Source of the DNA: Planctomycetota bacterium
GTDB lineage: Bacteria; Planctomycetota; Phycisphaerae; UBA1845; Fen-1342
Length of the DNA stretch: 64,000 nt
Direction of reading: 5' to 3'
NCBI GenBank assembly: GCA_018814045.1
Contig: JAHJAR010000288.1
Location: forward strand, 1 to 64,000
Positions within the stretch are counted from its first letter, which is position 1; each line of letters starts with the position of its first letter. The translations under genes were made by a program, and so were the position numbers. Below the pieces are notes generated by a model, which was given only the letters and a program-made list of their open reading frames with translations, was not told the origin of the DNA and searched no databases. Below, in pieces: positions 9,948 through 19,108 of the stretch.

Positions 9948-12101
9948 ATGGGTAACACCGCCACGACCGCGGTCGTCGCCTTGGTTGGCAATCCCAATTG
10001 CGGAAAGACCACGCTCTTCAACGCCCTGACCGGCTTCAAGCGCATCGCCGCCAACTACCCCGGTGTCACCGTCGACATCGGCCGCGGTCCGATCCGCGGG
10101 ATGAGTCGGCCGGCGGAGGCGCTCGACCTGCCTGGGACTTACAGTCTGGCCGCCACTTCTCCGGATGAACTCATCGTCGCTGACACCCTCTGGGGCCGTT
10201 TGGCTGGTGCGAAACGGCCGGACCTGATTCTCGCGATCGCGGATGCCTCGAACATATCGCGCAACTTCTACCTGGTGAGTCAGCTTCTGGAACTGGGGCT
10301 CCCGGTGGTGATCGCCCTCAATATGATCGACGTAGCCCGCTCCCGCGGCTTGGAGGTTGATGTCGCTCAACTGTCTGAGCGACTCGGTGTCCCGGTGGTG
10401 CCGGTTGTGGCGACGAGGGCGGATACGATTCCGCCGCTGACCGCCGCGCTGTCATCCGCCCTCGACTGCTCAGCCCCGCCGGTCCAGACCGATCTGCCCG
10501 CCGACCTGAGGCGTGAGGCCCACGCGCTGGCCGAGCGCTCCCAGGGCCGCATCCAGCCCGCCGAAGCGGTGCGCGTCCTGCTCGACTGCGCGGGCGATGA
10601 GTGTTGTGCCGAGCGGCGTTATCTCGCGGCGGGTGGCCAGCGCGCACCGTTGCGTCAGGCGCGCGAGCGTCTCCGTGCCGCCGGCATCGACGGTCCCGCC
10701 GCCGAGGTTCGGGCGCGCTACGCGTGGATCAACCGCCTGCTGGAGCCGGTGGTCAGGCGACCGGACAAGCCGGTCACGACCTGGTCGGACCGCCTCGATC
10801 GCGTTCTCACCCATTGGCTGTGGGGCGGCTTGATCCTGTTGGGGGTGCTGGCGCTCGCGTTTCAGGCCATTTTCGCCGGCGCCGGTCCCCTGATGCACGC
10901 CATCGATGGCCTGTTTGCCTGGCTCGGCCAAGCGATCGGCGGGCTGCTGCCGACGGGTGTTGCCCGCAGCCTGCTGAGCGACGGCATCATCGCCGGCATC
11001 GGCGGCGTACTGGTTTTTCTGCCGCAGATTCTGATTCTGTTCCTCTGCGTCGCGGTGCTGGAAGACTGCGGCTACATGTCCCGCGCCGCGTACATGATCG
11101 ACCGCCCGATGCGCGCCCTGGGGCTGAGCGGCCGGGCATTCATCCCGTTGTTATCCTCCTTTGCCTGTGCGGTACCCGCCATCATGGGTACGCGCGTGAT
11201 CGCCGATCGCCGCGAACGTTTCGTGACGATCATGATCGCCCCGTTCATGAGTTGTTCGGCCCGGCTGCCCGTCTACGTGCTCATGATCGGCGCGTTCGTC
11301 CCGCGCGAGACGTACCTCGGCGGGTGGGCCGGACTTCAGGGCCTGGTGATGCTGGCCATGTACCTGGTCGGGGTTGTGGTGGCGATTCCCGTCGCCTGGC
11401 TCCTGAGAAAGACCGCCTTCGCCGGCCCGCCCACTGGCTTCATGCTGGAGTTGCCTACCTATAAGCTCCCCGGAGGCCGAGTGGTTCTTCAGCGTGTGTA
11501 CCTGGGCGGCCGCAGCTTCATCGTCCGGGCCGGCACGATCATCCTGCTGGTCAATCTCGTGGTCTGGGCGCTGGCCTATTTCCCGCACAGCGCTGCCACC
11601 GAGGCGGCGATCGAGCAAAGGGCCCGGGCCGCCGGCTGGGATGAGCGGACCGCCGCCGCCCGACTGGCCGCCGCCCATCTGCGCGAGAGCTATCTGGGCC
11701 GCATGGGCCGGGCAATCGAGCCGGCTATCAGGCCGCTGGGCTGGGACTGGCGCATCGGCGTGGGAGTCATAGCCTCGTTCCCCGCCCGCGAGGTGATCGT
11801 CGCGACGCTCGGTACCATCTATGGCCTGGGCGGTGACCAGGCCGAGGATTCCGGCTCGCTGCTGGACGCACTCAAAAGTGCGACCTGGCCCGAAACGGAT
11901 GAGCCCGTCTTTAACCTCCCCGTCGCGCTGTCGATCATGGTCTTTTTCGCGCTCTGCGCACAATGCTCGGGCACGCTGGTCGTGATGGGCCGCGAGATGG
12001 GGTCCTGGGTCTGGCCGGTCGTCTCGTTCTTGAGTATGACCACGCTCGCCTACGGAGCGGCGCTCGTCGTCGCGCTCGTCACCCGCGCCGTCGGCCTCTG
12101 A
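9948..12101 (+). CDS. feoB: ferrous iron transport protein B
   Basis: This 717-residue inner-membrane Fe(II) transporter with an N-terminal G domain has G1 (GNPNCGKTT, residues ~14-22), the Thr of NYPGVTVD (G2), DLPGTYSL (G3) and NMID (G4). A GDI-like helical linker follows. The membrane part from about residue 285 holds two Gate repeats, including the conserved FMSCSARLPVY Cys motif and PAREV. Length is usual for the family. It works with FeoA and imports ferrous iron, which suggests at least periodic low-oxygen life. RBS AGGAAG precedes the ATG. Confidence 0.96.
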   Translation: MGNTATTAVVALVGNPNCGKTTLFNALTGFKRIAANYPGVTVDIGRGPIRGMSRPAEALDLPGTYSLAATSPDELIVADTLWGRLAGAKRPDLILAIADASNISRNFYLVSQLLELGLPVVIALNMIDVARSRGLEVDVAQLSERLGVPVVPVVATRADTIPPLTAALSSALDCSAPPVQTDLPADLRREAHALAERSQGRIQPAEAVRVLLDCAGDECCAERRYLAAGGQRAPLRQARERLRAAGIDGPAAEVRARYAWINRLLEPVVRRPDKPVTTWSDRLDRVLTHWLWGGLILLGVLALAFQAIFAGAGPLMHAIDGLFAWLGQAIGGLLPTGVARSLLSDGIIAGIGGVLVFLPQILILFLCVAVLEDCGYMSRAAYMIDRPMRALGLSGRAFIPLLSSFACAVPAIMGTRVIADRRERFVTIMIAPFMSCSARLPVYVLMIGAFVPRETYLGGWAGLQGLVMLAMYLVGVVVAIPVAWLLRKTAFAGPPTGFMLELPTYKLPGGRVVLQRVYLGGRSFIVRAGTIILLVNLVVWALAYFPHSAATEAAIEQRARAAGWDERTAAARLAAAHLRESYLGRMGRAIEPAIRPLGWDWRIGVGVIASFPAREVIVATLGTIYGLGGDQAEDSGSLLDALKSATWPETDEPVFNLPVALSIMVFFALCAQCSGTLVVMGREMGSWVWPVVSFLSMTTLAYGAALVVALVTRAVGL

Positions 12102-12173
12102 TCCGCGCCGCGCCCTGCCCCACCAGCGCTACGCAACCAATTGGCAGCCGGCGGTTGCCAACGTATAAGCAGA

Positions 12174-12295
12174 GACCAGAGCGTTTCTAATTCAGACGTA
12201 GCGGCCGGTCTCCGTGCCGGCCGTAGAGTCCTCTGCACGAGACCACGTCGGGCACGGAGACCCGATGCTACACCTGATCTGAATCCGCTCTGGCC
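12174..12295. repeat. ~120-bp imperfect inverted repeat, family F copy 1
   Basis: Outer arms (CCAGAGCG...TAATTCAGA and CTGATCTGAATCCGCTCTGG) and inner arms (CGTAGCGGCCGGTCTCCGTG, and GGGCACGGAGACCCGATGCT) pair across the whole segment between feoB and the thioredoxin-fold gene. The inner CGGGTCTCCGTGCCCGACG-type motif recurs at 45666-45740. The length and outer arms recall a MITE-like element, but no target-site duplication was established. Confidence 0.65.
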
Positions 12296-12312
12296 ACACG
12301 GGAGCACCTCCG

Positions 12313-13488
12313 ATGCGAGAGCTTCTGACGTCGACGACACTATTGCTGTGCCTCGGGGCGTGCGTTGCCGACTGCGCCGACGCCGCGCCGGCCACGCCTC
12401 CGCCGCAGGATGCGCAACGCGCCGCCACGCCGCCGTCTTCGCAGCCGGCGCCGACCAGCGGTGTGCCTCGCCCGCTGGTTGTCGGCGACCAGGCGCCACC
12501 GATCACGGTCACCACCTGGCTCCAGGGTCCCGCGCTCGCCCTCGAAGCGGCTGGTGGACCGAAGGTCGTAGTCCTGCTCTTTGTGGCCACTGAATCCGAG
12601 CCCTGCCGGGCGAGTCTGGCGGAACTGGACCGGCTGCACAACGAGTACGCCGCGCGCGGCGTCGCCGTGATCGGCCTGGCTGCCGAGCCGGTCGCTCAGG
12701 TGGGCGCATTTGTGACGCGTTTCGAACCGGCGCTGCGTTGCCGCCTGGCCGCCGACCGCGCTCGGACGACCACGGCGGCTTATTGCGACGCGGTCGGCGT
12801 CGGCTTCGTGCCCTATGCGTTCGTGATCGGCCCGCAGCGGCAAGTGGCCTGGCACGGCCACCCCCAGCAACCGGAGTTGCGGCAGATTGTGACCGAACTC
12901 CTGTCCGGCACATACGACCGCGAGCGGGCAAGCCGCCTGGTATCGCGTGCGCGGAGTGTGCACGAGCTCGAGACGACGTTTCGCGACGCCTGCGCTGAAC
13001 AGGCTTGGCACGCCGCCCTGCTGGCACTTGACGCGCTGCTGGACAACGGCGCACCTCCGCGGCGTCTGCTGCGCTACAAGCTGTCGATCCTCCTGGGTGA
13101 GTTGGGACAAGTGGCCGAAGCCGAAGCTCTGGCGCGCGAGCTCCAGGAGCGCTATGCCGATGATGCCGCCTTCCTGAACAGCGTCGCGTGGGATGTCGTC
13201 AGCGATCCGCGCCTGTATGTCCGCGCTCCGGGCATCGGGTTGCGCCTGGCGCGGGTGGCCTATCGCGCCAGCGCCGGGAAGCAGGCCGCCGTCGCGGACA
13301 CGTACGCCCGGGCGCTGTACGTGGTCGGGCGAGTCGATCTGGCCGCGCAGATGCAGCGATGCGCGGTGGCGTTGTCATGGGACGAGCAGAAGGAGGCACA
13401 CCAACTCACGCTGGGCTTCTACGAGCGCTGCCTGAGCTTGCAGGCCGAAGTCGACGCGGAGCAAGCACTGCGCAAGGACCAGGACTGA
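12313..13488 (+). CDS. exported thioredoxin-fold (TlpA/AhpC-like) protein with TPR C-terminus
   Basis: The 391-residue protein starts with an export signal (TSTTLLLCLGACVADCADA; a lipobox at LGAC is plausible) and a Pro/Ala-rich linker. Residues ~55-195 form a thioredoxin fold: VGDQAPPITV, VVVLLFVATESEPCRAS, the cis-Pro region VGFVPYAFVI and VAWHGHP. Only one Cys (EPC) remains where TlpA proteins have CxxC, so disulfide exchange by the standard route is doubtful. About 220-380 is TPR-like (AEALARELQERYADDAAFLNS; VADTYARALYVVGRVDLAAQ). Such TlpA-TPR proteins are common in planctomycetes; the partner is unknown. Confidence 0.8.
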   Translation: MRELLTSTTLLLCLGACVADCADAAPATPPPQDAQRAATPPSSQPAPTSGVPRPLVVGDQAPPITVTTWLQGPALALEAAGGPKVVVLLFVATESEPCRASLAELDRLHNEYAARGVAVIGLAAEPVAQVGAFVTRFEPALRCRLAADRARTTTAAYCDAVGVGFVPYAFVIGPQRQVAWHGHPQQPELRQIVTELLSGTYDRERASRLVSRARSVHELETTFRDACAEQAWHAALLALDALLDNGAPPRRLLRYKLSILLGELGQVAEAEALARELQERYADDAAFLNSVAWDVVSDPRLYVRAPGIGLRLARVAYRASAGKQAAVADTYARALYVVGRVDLAAQMQRCAVALSWDEQKEAHQLTLGFYERCLSLQAEVDAEQALRKDQD

Positions 13489-13584
13489 GCCGCGCACGAT
13501 GATCGCCTGACGCCGTGCTGCCAAGCGGCTGTTCGCCAGCCGCGCGCCTTGCGAGTCGCCCCACCGCCGCGTAGCTTGGCCACC

Positions 13585-15036
13585 ATGAAGCCGAAAGCAC
13601 TTGCTGGCGTCCGGACGTCGTCCTCGATGCGTCCGGCACTGGTTCTGCTCGCTGCGGTCTTGCTGAGCGCCGTGGCCGCCGCCCAACTGGTTCGCCTGGC
13701 AAGCCGGCTGCCGCTGAGCCAGGCTCGCCGCCTGACGTCGGACAACATTCGCCGCGGGTTCCAGGCCGCCTCCTCCTCGCGCGAGACGCGTCAAGCCATG
13801 AGCCTCGCAAACGGCAGCAACATCTTCACCGCCGCCCTGATGAGCGCGTCGGTACCGGAGACGTTGCGCGCACAGTTGGGAGAGCTGTCGCTTCACGTCA
13901 CCGACACGCAGTTGGGACGCCTGCAACAGGCCGCTTTGGCCATGCTCGAGCTGGAACGCGGCCGACGGCCAGTGGCGGACTGGTGGCCCGCGCTGCAACC
14001 GTATTTGTCCGGGCTCGACCGGGCCACCTTTGGACACCTCCAATCCAAATACAACGCGCACGCAACCACAGTCATGCGCTCGCTGGGAATCGACCGCGGC
14101 ACCGCCGCCGAGTTGGGGCGCTTGCGGGCCGGCTACCCACACGGCCCCTTCCTCCAGTTCTTCGTCCGCCGGATGCAAGTCGTGGCCGACACGGAGCGCG
14201 CCAGCGGCAACGCGGCCGCGGCACGGACATGTGAGCACATTGTACGGAGCCTCTTGCGTCAGTGGGTGCTGGAACCGGGGCCGGCGGGCCTGGGGCTGCT
14301 GGCGGCTGATCTGCTGGCCCAACAACTGGGCGGCGACGAAGCCACCACCCGTCCCGCCGCGCTGGCCGATTTGGCCGCGCAGTTGCGCCGTTGGCGAGCG
14401 GCGTACCACCGGGCCGCACAGGAGCGACCGGTGGCATTCCTCGCACCAACCCGCGAACCGGCCCTCTGCCCCGCAGAGCACCAGCGCCTGGTGGGCTGGC
14501 TGGCCGTGACGATGTGGCTGGCTGCTACGACCTTCGGAAGCGCATTGCTATCCGTCGCCAGCGCGTGGTTTTGGTTGAAACGCCCCGCCGGCGCCGGATC
14601 GAAGAGAGGCACGCTCATTGCCGCCATGGGAGTCACGACTCTGGCGGTTGCGGTGGGCCTGGTTCTCATGCAGGCGTGGCCCGATCTGATTCGGGCCGAC
14701 CTCAAGCGCGAATGGGTTCTGGCGTCGCTGACCACCTGGCCCCGGCAGTTGCTGCTGGGCGTCGGCTTCGCCCTGGCGGTGGTCACCCTGGTCGGCCTGC
14801 TTGGGCGCGTGCCCGACGCCGGGCCGACGCGGCGCGCCCCGCGTCTGGCTGCCCGTGCCGCGGCCGCCTGGCTGATGCTGGTGCTGGTGCTGATGGTGTG
14901 TACGGCGTTCAGCGCCCGGGCGCGGGGGCAGTACGAAGCGGCCGTCGCCGCCGCGCTCGACAACGACGACTACACCGCCGTGGCCGGTCCGGCGGCCGAC
15001 GTCTTGCTGGACGCGCTGCGCGCTTGGAAACCGTGA
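13585..15036 (+). CDS. membrane protein of unknown function
   Basis: ATG 13585 is taken as the start; ATG 13627 would begin even closer to the first hydrophobic segment (ALVLLAAVLLSAVAAA). The ~330-residue loop that follows is Ala/Leu/Arg-rich and helical, probably extracytoplasmic. Four further hydrophobic segments lie in the C-terminal third (LVGWLAVTMWLAATTFGSALL; IAAMGVTTLAVAVGLVLM; LLLGVGFALAVVTLVGLL; AAAWLMLVLVLMVCTAF). No family is recognised. It follows the TlpA-like gene by ~100 bp on the same strand and may be co-transcribed. Confidence 0.7.
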   Translation: MKPKALAGVRTSSSMRPALVLLAAVLLSAVAAAQLVRLASRLPLSQARRLTSDNIRRGFQAASSSRETRQAMSLANGSNIFTAALMSASVPETLRAQLGELSLHVTDTQLGRLQQAALAMLELERGRRPVADWWPALQPYLSGLDRATFGHLQSKYNAHATTVMRSLGIDRGTAAELGRLRAGYPHGPFLQFFVRRMQVVADTERASGNAAAARTCEHIVRSLLRQWVLEPGPAGLGLLAADLLAQQLGGDEATTRPAALADLAAQLRRWRAAYHRAAQERPVAFLAPTREPALCPAEHQRLVGWLAVTMWLAATTFGSALLSVASAWFWLKRPAGAGSKRGTLIAAMGVTTLAVAVGLVLMQAWPDLIRADLKREWVLASLTTWPRQLLLGVGFALAVVTLVGLLGRVPDAGPTRRAPRLAARAAAAWLMLVLVLMVCTAFSARARGQYEAAVAAALDNDDYTAVAGPAADVLLDALRAWKP

Positions 15037-15109
15037 GCGGCCTGTGGTACAAGTTCGGCGTGGCGGCCACCTCGCGGCAAGCGCCCGGTCGAACACGAAG
15101 GATTGATCA

Positions 15110-16465
15110 ATGAAGACCATCATCGAGCCGTTTCGTATCAAAGTCGTCGAGCCGATTCGTATGACCACCGCTGAGGAGCGCGAGCGCATTCTGCACGAGG
15201 CGGGGTTCAACCTCTTCCTGGTGCATGCCGACGACGTACTGATCGATCTGCTGACCGACAGCGGAACGGGCGCGATGAGCAGCGAGCAGTGGGCAGGCAT
15301 CATGCGTGGGGACGAATCGTACGCCGGTGCCAAGAGCTGGTTCGTGCTCCAGGAGCGGGTCCAGGAGATCACTGGCTTTCCGCACGTTCTGCCCACGCAC
15401 CAGGGCCGCGCCAGCGAGCGCATCCTGTTCGAGCTGCTGGGTGGGGCCGGCAAGATCGTCCCCAACAACAACCACTTCGACACAACGCGGGCCAACATCG
15501 AACACACCGGCGCCCAGGCGGTCGACCTGGTCATCGAAGAAGGCCGGCAGCCCACCAACCGCCACCCCTTCAAGGGCAATATGGACCTCGGGCGGCTGGA
15601 GAACCTGATCAAAGAGGCCGGCCGCGACCGGATACCGGTCGTGATGATGACCATCACCAACAACAGCGGCGGCGGCCAGCCCGTCAGCCTCGAAAACCTC
15701 CGCGCCGTGCGCGAGATCTGCGATGAGCACAAGCTGCCATTTTTCCTCGACGCCTGCCGTTTCGCCGAGAATGCCTGGTTCATCAAGCAACGCGAGCCCG
15801 GTCAGCAGGATCGCGGTGTCCGCGAGATCGTGCGCGACGTGTTCAGTCTCGCCGACGGGGCAACCATCTCGGCCAAGAAAGACGGCTTGGTCAACATCGG
15901 CGGCCTGCTGCTGCTGCGCGACGAGGAACTTGTCCGCCAGGCCGACGAGCTGCTCATCCTGACCGAGGGGTTCATTACGTACGGCGGGCTTGCTGGTCGC
16001 GATCTCGAAGCTATGGCCCAAGGGCTCGAGGAGGTGGTCCACGAAGACTACCTGCAATACCGCATCCGCAGCACCGCGTATCTCGGCGAACGTTTGCTCG
16101 CCGCCGGCATACAGATCGTCGAGCCGCCCGGCGGCCACGCCATCTATGTTGACGCCAGGGCCTTCTGTCCGCACGTTCCGCCCGAGCGGTTCCCCGGGCA
16201 GGCCCTGGTGATTGCCCTTTATCGCCACGCCGGCATTCGCGCCGTCGAGATCGGCAGCGTCATGTTCGGCCAAGGCAGCAACACGCCGGCAATGGAGCTG
16301 GTCCGGCTGGCGATTCCGCGGCGGGTCTACACGCAGAGCCACATCGACTATGTGATCGAAGCGATCATCGAGGTTCATCAGCAGCGCGACCGTATCCGCG
16401 GACTGGAGATTACCTGGGAGCCGCCGTCCTTGCGGCACTTCACTGCCCGCTTCCGCGAAGCCTAG
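15110..16465 (+). CDS. tnaA: tryptophanase (tryptophan indole-lyase)
   Basis: This 451-residue PLP beta-eliminating lyase splits tryptophan to indole, pyruvate and ammonia. Visible are HVLPTHQGRASE, FLDACRFAENAWFIK, the Schiff-base motif SAKKD with Lys near 257, EGFITYGGLAGRD and the C-terminal LRHFTAR. Two positions separate it from tyrosine phenol-lyase. The HFDTTR segment has Asp (as in TnaA Asp137) where TPL has Thr124, and RAVEIGS lacks the TPL Arg381. Tryptophanase is therefore preferred. No tnaC leader or tnaB permease is adjacent. The product indole could act as a signal. Confidence 0.88.
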   Translation: MKTIIEPFRIKVVEPIRMTTAEERERILHEAGFNLFLVHADDVLIDLLTDSGTGAMSSEQWAGIMRGDESYAGAKSWFVLQERVQEITGFPHVLPTHQGRASERILFELLGGAGKIVPNNNHFDTTRANIEHTGAQAVDLVIEEGRQPTNRHPFKGNMDLGRLENLIKEAGRDRIPVVMMTITNNSGGGQPVSLENLRAVREICDEHKLPFFLDACRFAENAWFIKQREPGQQDRGVREIVRDVFSLADGATISAKKDGLVNIGGLLLLRDEELVRQADELLILTEGFITYGGLAGRDLEAMAQGLEEVVHEDYLQYRIRSTAYLGERLLAAGIQIVEPPGGHAIYVDARAFCPHVPPERFPGQALVIALYRHAGIRAVEIGSVMFGQGSNTPAMELVRLAIPRRVYTQSHIDYVIEAIIEVHQQRDRIRGLEITWEPPSLRHFTARFREA

Positions 16466-16624
16466 CCCGCGGTCCACGAATCGGCGCGGCGCGCGGAGAA
16501 CGCCGCGGCGGTTGCGACGGCCGGCGCACTGAAGTCAAATAGACGTGTGGCGCATCGGAATGCCGTCGGTCACAGCAAGCCCGTGCACCTGGTTCGGTCC
16601 CGCTCGGTTCTGTGGAGACTTGCG

Positions 16625-17266
16625 ATGACACGGATCTACATTCCCCTGCTGGCGGGCCTGCTGCTCGCCGTGCCGGGTTGCGGCCCGAGCGGCAGCGGCG
16701 TTCCAAAGACGGAATCGCGCGTGTTGCCCGCGTTCAACGAGATCGACTTCCGTGGCCTGGGGCGCATCGAGGTGAGCGTCGGAGAGGCGCAAGCGCTCGA
16801 AATCACCGCTGATGACAACCTGCTGGCGCTGATCGAGACGCGCGTTGACAATGGCCGGCTGATCGTCCAACCGTTGGATAAGCGCCTGCGTCAGAAGGTC
16901 AAGCTCAGCCTGTCCATCACCGTGACCGATCTGAAGTACTTCTGCCTCACCGGCGCAGCAAATGTGGATCTGAGCGGCATCGACAACGACAATCTGCGCA
17001 TTCAACTGGCCGGCGCGGGCGAGATCGACGCACAGGGCCGGACCAAGAAGCTCGATATAACCGTCATCGGGGCCGGCAAGGTACGCACGAGCGAACTCGT
17101 GGCGGATAACGTGCACGTGACCATCACCGGCGCCGGCGACGTCAAGGTCCACGCCGGCACCAACCTCAACGTCAACATCACCGGCAGTGGTTCGGTCACT
17201 TACGCCGGTTCGCCGCAGATCACGCAGCAAGTGGTCGGCAGCGGGAAGATCAGCCGGCAGCCCTGA
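16625..17266 (+). CDS. lipoprotein with DUF2807 (GIN) beta-helix domain
   Basis: ATG 16625 gives a lipoprotein signal (MTRIYIPLLAGLLLAVPGCG, lipobox VPGC). The mature 190 residues match the GIN/DUF2807 pattern: FNEIDFRGLGRIEVSVGEAQ, then short beta rungs repeating G-A-(A/G)-x-(V/I)-x-L (LTGAANVDLSG, LAGAGEIDAQG, VIGAGKVRTSE, ITGAGDVKVHA, ITGSGSVTYAG). This builds a right-handed beta-helix, exported and lipid-anchored. Family members are widespread and lack a settled role (putative adhesin head). Confidence 0.88.
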   Translation: MTRIYIPLLAGLLLAVPGCGPSGSGVPKTESRVLPAFNEIDFRGLGRIEVSVGEAQALEITADDNLLALIETRVDNGRLIVQPLDKRLRQKVKLSLSITVTDLKYFCLTGAANVDLSGIDNDNLRIQLAGAGEIDAQGRTKKLDITVIGAGKVRTSELVADNVHVTITGAGDVKVHAGTNLNVNITGSGSVTYAGSPQITQQVVGSGKISRQP

Positions 17267-17302
17267 TACTCCGTCACGCCGCAGTCTGCCGGTACCGCAA
17301 GA

Positions 17303-17389
17303 CGGGTGGCCCACCTCTTTGGAAGTGGGCACGCGAATTCGGTGGTCGAATTCGTGTCCCCCAAGGCTGAAGCCATGGGCCACCCACCC
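17303..17389. repeat. hairpin with GGGTGGCCCAC / GTGGGCCACCC-type arms
   Basis: Outer arms ACGGGTGGCCCACC and ATGGGCCACCCACC enclose inner CGCGAATTCGGTGG and TCGAATTCGTG complements. The structure sits in the 292-bp gap between the GIN lipoprotein gene and cmk, and could terminate the former. Confidence 0.65.
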
Positions 17390-17558
17390 TCCGGGTCCCC
17401 GTGATGCAACCCGAAACGGAGAGGCAAACCAGTGGCGCTCGGGTCGAAGAGCACCAGGCACCGCGACGCTCACGCGTCACCTTTCGCCCGGCCGATGTCA
17501 CCCCTATAATCCCGCCAACCACATGTAAACGCGCCCGGTAGCGAGCGAACAGCAGACC

Positions 17559-18251
17559 ATGATCATCACCATCGACGGACCGGCGGGATCGGGAAAGAGC
17601 ACCGCGGCACGCAAGTTGGCAGCCCGCCTGGGTATCCCCTACCTCGATACTGGCGCAATGTACCGCGTCATCACGCTAGCGGCGCTTGAGGCCGGGGTCG
17701 ATCTGGAAAGCGAGGATATGCTGACCCGCATCGCCAACGAGGCCAACTACGAGCTCGACCTGGGACCAACGCACATACGCGTCTCGCTCGGAGCGCGCGA
17801 CGTTACCGAGGCCATCCGCACCATGCGCGTCAACAACCACACGCGCTTCATCGCCGCCTCGCCCGGCGTACGCCGCGCTCTGGTGGAAAAGCAGCGGCAA
17901 CTGGGTCGCCAGCTCGGGTCTCTGGTCACCGAGGGGCGCGACCAGGGCAGCGTCGCCTTCCCCAACGCGGACATCAAGTTCTACCTGGATGCGACGGTGG
18001 AAAGACGGGCCGAACGCCGCCTGCACGATTTCCTGGCCGATGGCGAGGAGGTCACCTTCGAGGAGGTGCTGGCCAACGTGGATGTGCGCGATCGCACCGA
18101 TTCCAGCCGGATTGTGGGACCGCTGACGGTGCCCGCGGGCGCGGTGCACATCGATACCACGCCCATGACCATCGCCGAAGTCATCGAGACGCTGCTCGCG
18201 CACCTGCGCCAAGCCGGCTTGTGGCAACCAAACGGAGCGGCCAGCAAGTGA
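17559..18251 (+). CDS. cmk: cytidylate kinase
   Basis: A 230-residue (d)CMP kinase for pyrimidine nucleotide recycling in the cytoplasm. The P-loop IDGPAGSGKST is at residues 4-14. The CMP-binding segments YLDTGAMYR, VTEAIRT and RRALVEKQR are present. VTEGRDQG corresponds to the family's EGRDIG, and RDRTDSSR is the LID region. It is followed after 61 bp by plsC, a common neighbour pairing in bacteria. Confidence 0.95.
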   Translation: MIITIDGPAGSGKSTAARKLAARLGIPYLDTGAMYRVITLAALEAGVDLESEDMLTRIANEANYELDLGPTHIRVSLGARDVTEAIRTMRVNNHTRFIAASPGVRRALVEKQRQLGRQLGSLVTEGRDQGSVAFPNADIKFYLDATVERRAERRLHDFLADGEEVTFEEVLANVDVRDRTDSSRIVGPLTVPAGAVHIDTTPMTIAEVIETLLAHLRQAGLWQPNGAASK

Positions 18252-18312
18252 CCGTCACTCACGAGCGCGCGCCGGCCGCGGACATATAACTCCCGAAAGA
18301 CGCCCAACGACC

Positions 18313-18969
18313 ATGCGACTCTGGTACCGCCTCTGCCGTATCGCCTGCCAGGCGCTCTTCCTGCTGCTCTGGCGCGGGCGCGTCTTCGGGGCGCACCACG
18401 TGCCCCGCTCCGGCGGGGTGCTGCTGGTCTGCAACCACCAGAGCTTCCTCGATCCTCCGCTGGCCACGCTGGCCCTGCCACGTGAATGCCACTACATGGC
18501 CCGCCACACTCTTTTTCGTCGACCGCTCTTTCGCCGGCTGATCGAATCGCTCAACGGTTTTCCGGTCAAGCGCGGCACCGCCGACATCGGCGCCATCAAG
18601 GAGACGCTGCGGCGGCTGAAACGCGGGGCCCTGGTCACGGTCTTCCCGGAGGGAACGCGGACGACCAGCGGCCGCGTGGGAACCATGCAGCCGGGGGTCA
18701 TCCTGCTGGCCCGCAAGGCGCGCCGCCCGATCGTGCCCACGCTGATTCTGGGCGCGTTCGAAGCGTGGCCGCGCAACGCCCGTCTTCCGCGACCGGCGCC
18801 GATCGTGATCGCCTACGCCGCGCCGCTGATGCCCGAGCAGATGCGCGGCATGAGCGACGAGGAATGCGTCACGCTGGTCCGCGCGCGCATCGTGGCCCTG
18901 ATGGAACGCTACCGCCTCCCCACGTTGGTCGGCGCAGTGGGCTGCCAGCGGAAGAAACGCTGCGGTTAG
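18313..18969 (+). CDS. plsC: 1-acyl-sn-glycerol-3-phosphate acyltransferase
   Basis: A 218-residue membrane-associated acyltransferase that makes phosphatidate from lysophosphatidate. The HX4D catalytic motif (NHQSFLDP), the acceptor-binding FPEGTRT motif and the later IVPTLILGAF segment are all present in order. An N-terminal hydrophobic helix (LCRIACQALFLLLW) anchors it. It lies 61 bp after cmk on the same strand and is likely co-transcribed. Confidence 0.93.
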   Translation: MRLWYRLCRIACQALFLLLWRGRVFGAHHVPRSGGVLLVCNHQSFLDPPLATLALPRECHYMARHTLFRRPLFRRLIESLNGFPVKRGTADIGAIKETLRRLKRGALVTVFPEGTRTTSGRVGTMQPGVILLARKARRPIVPTLILGAFEAWPRNARLPRPAPIVIAYAAPLMPEQMRGMSDEECVTLVRARIVALMERYRLPTLVGAVGCQRKKRCG

Positions 18970-18996
18970 CGGGCAACCGCTCCCGACTGTCACGGT
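18965..18996. repeat. degenerate copy of palindrome family A
   Basis: GCGGGCAACCGCTCCCGACT followed by GTCACGGTTCG matches the second arm of family A with changes. It begins at the plsC stop codon. Confidence 0.4.
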
Positions 18997-19108
18997 TCGT
19001 TGCTGCCTGGGGCTCAGCAGACAACCACCGCCCCCAGGAAGCGACCACGCCCCGCAGGGTGAAGTGCAGGGCGTGGCCGGCCACAGTGGTGCGTGGTAGA
19101 TGAAGAGG

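Noticed and set aside
15110-16465. Tyrosine phenol-lyase instead of tryptophanase
   Set aside because: Asp at the Thr124 position and lack of the Arg381 equivalent fit tryptophanase better.
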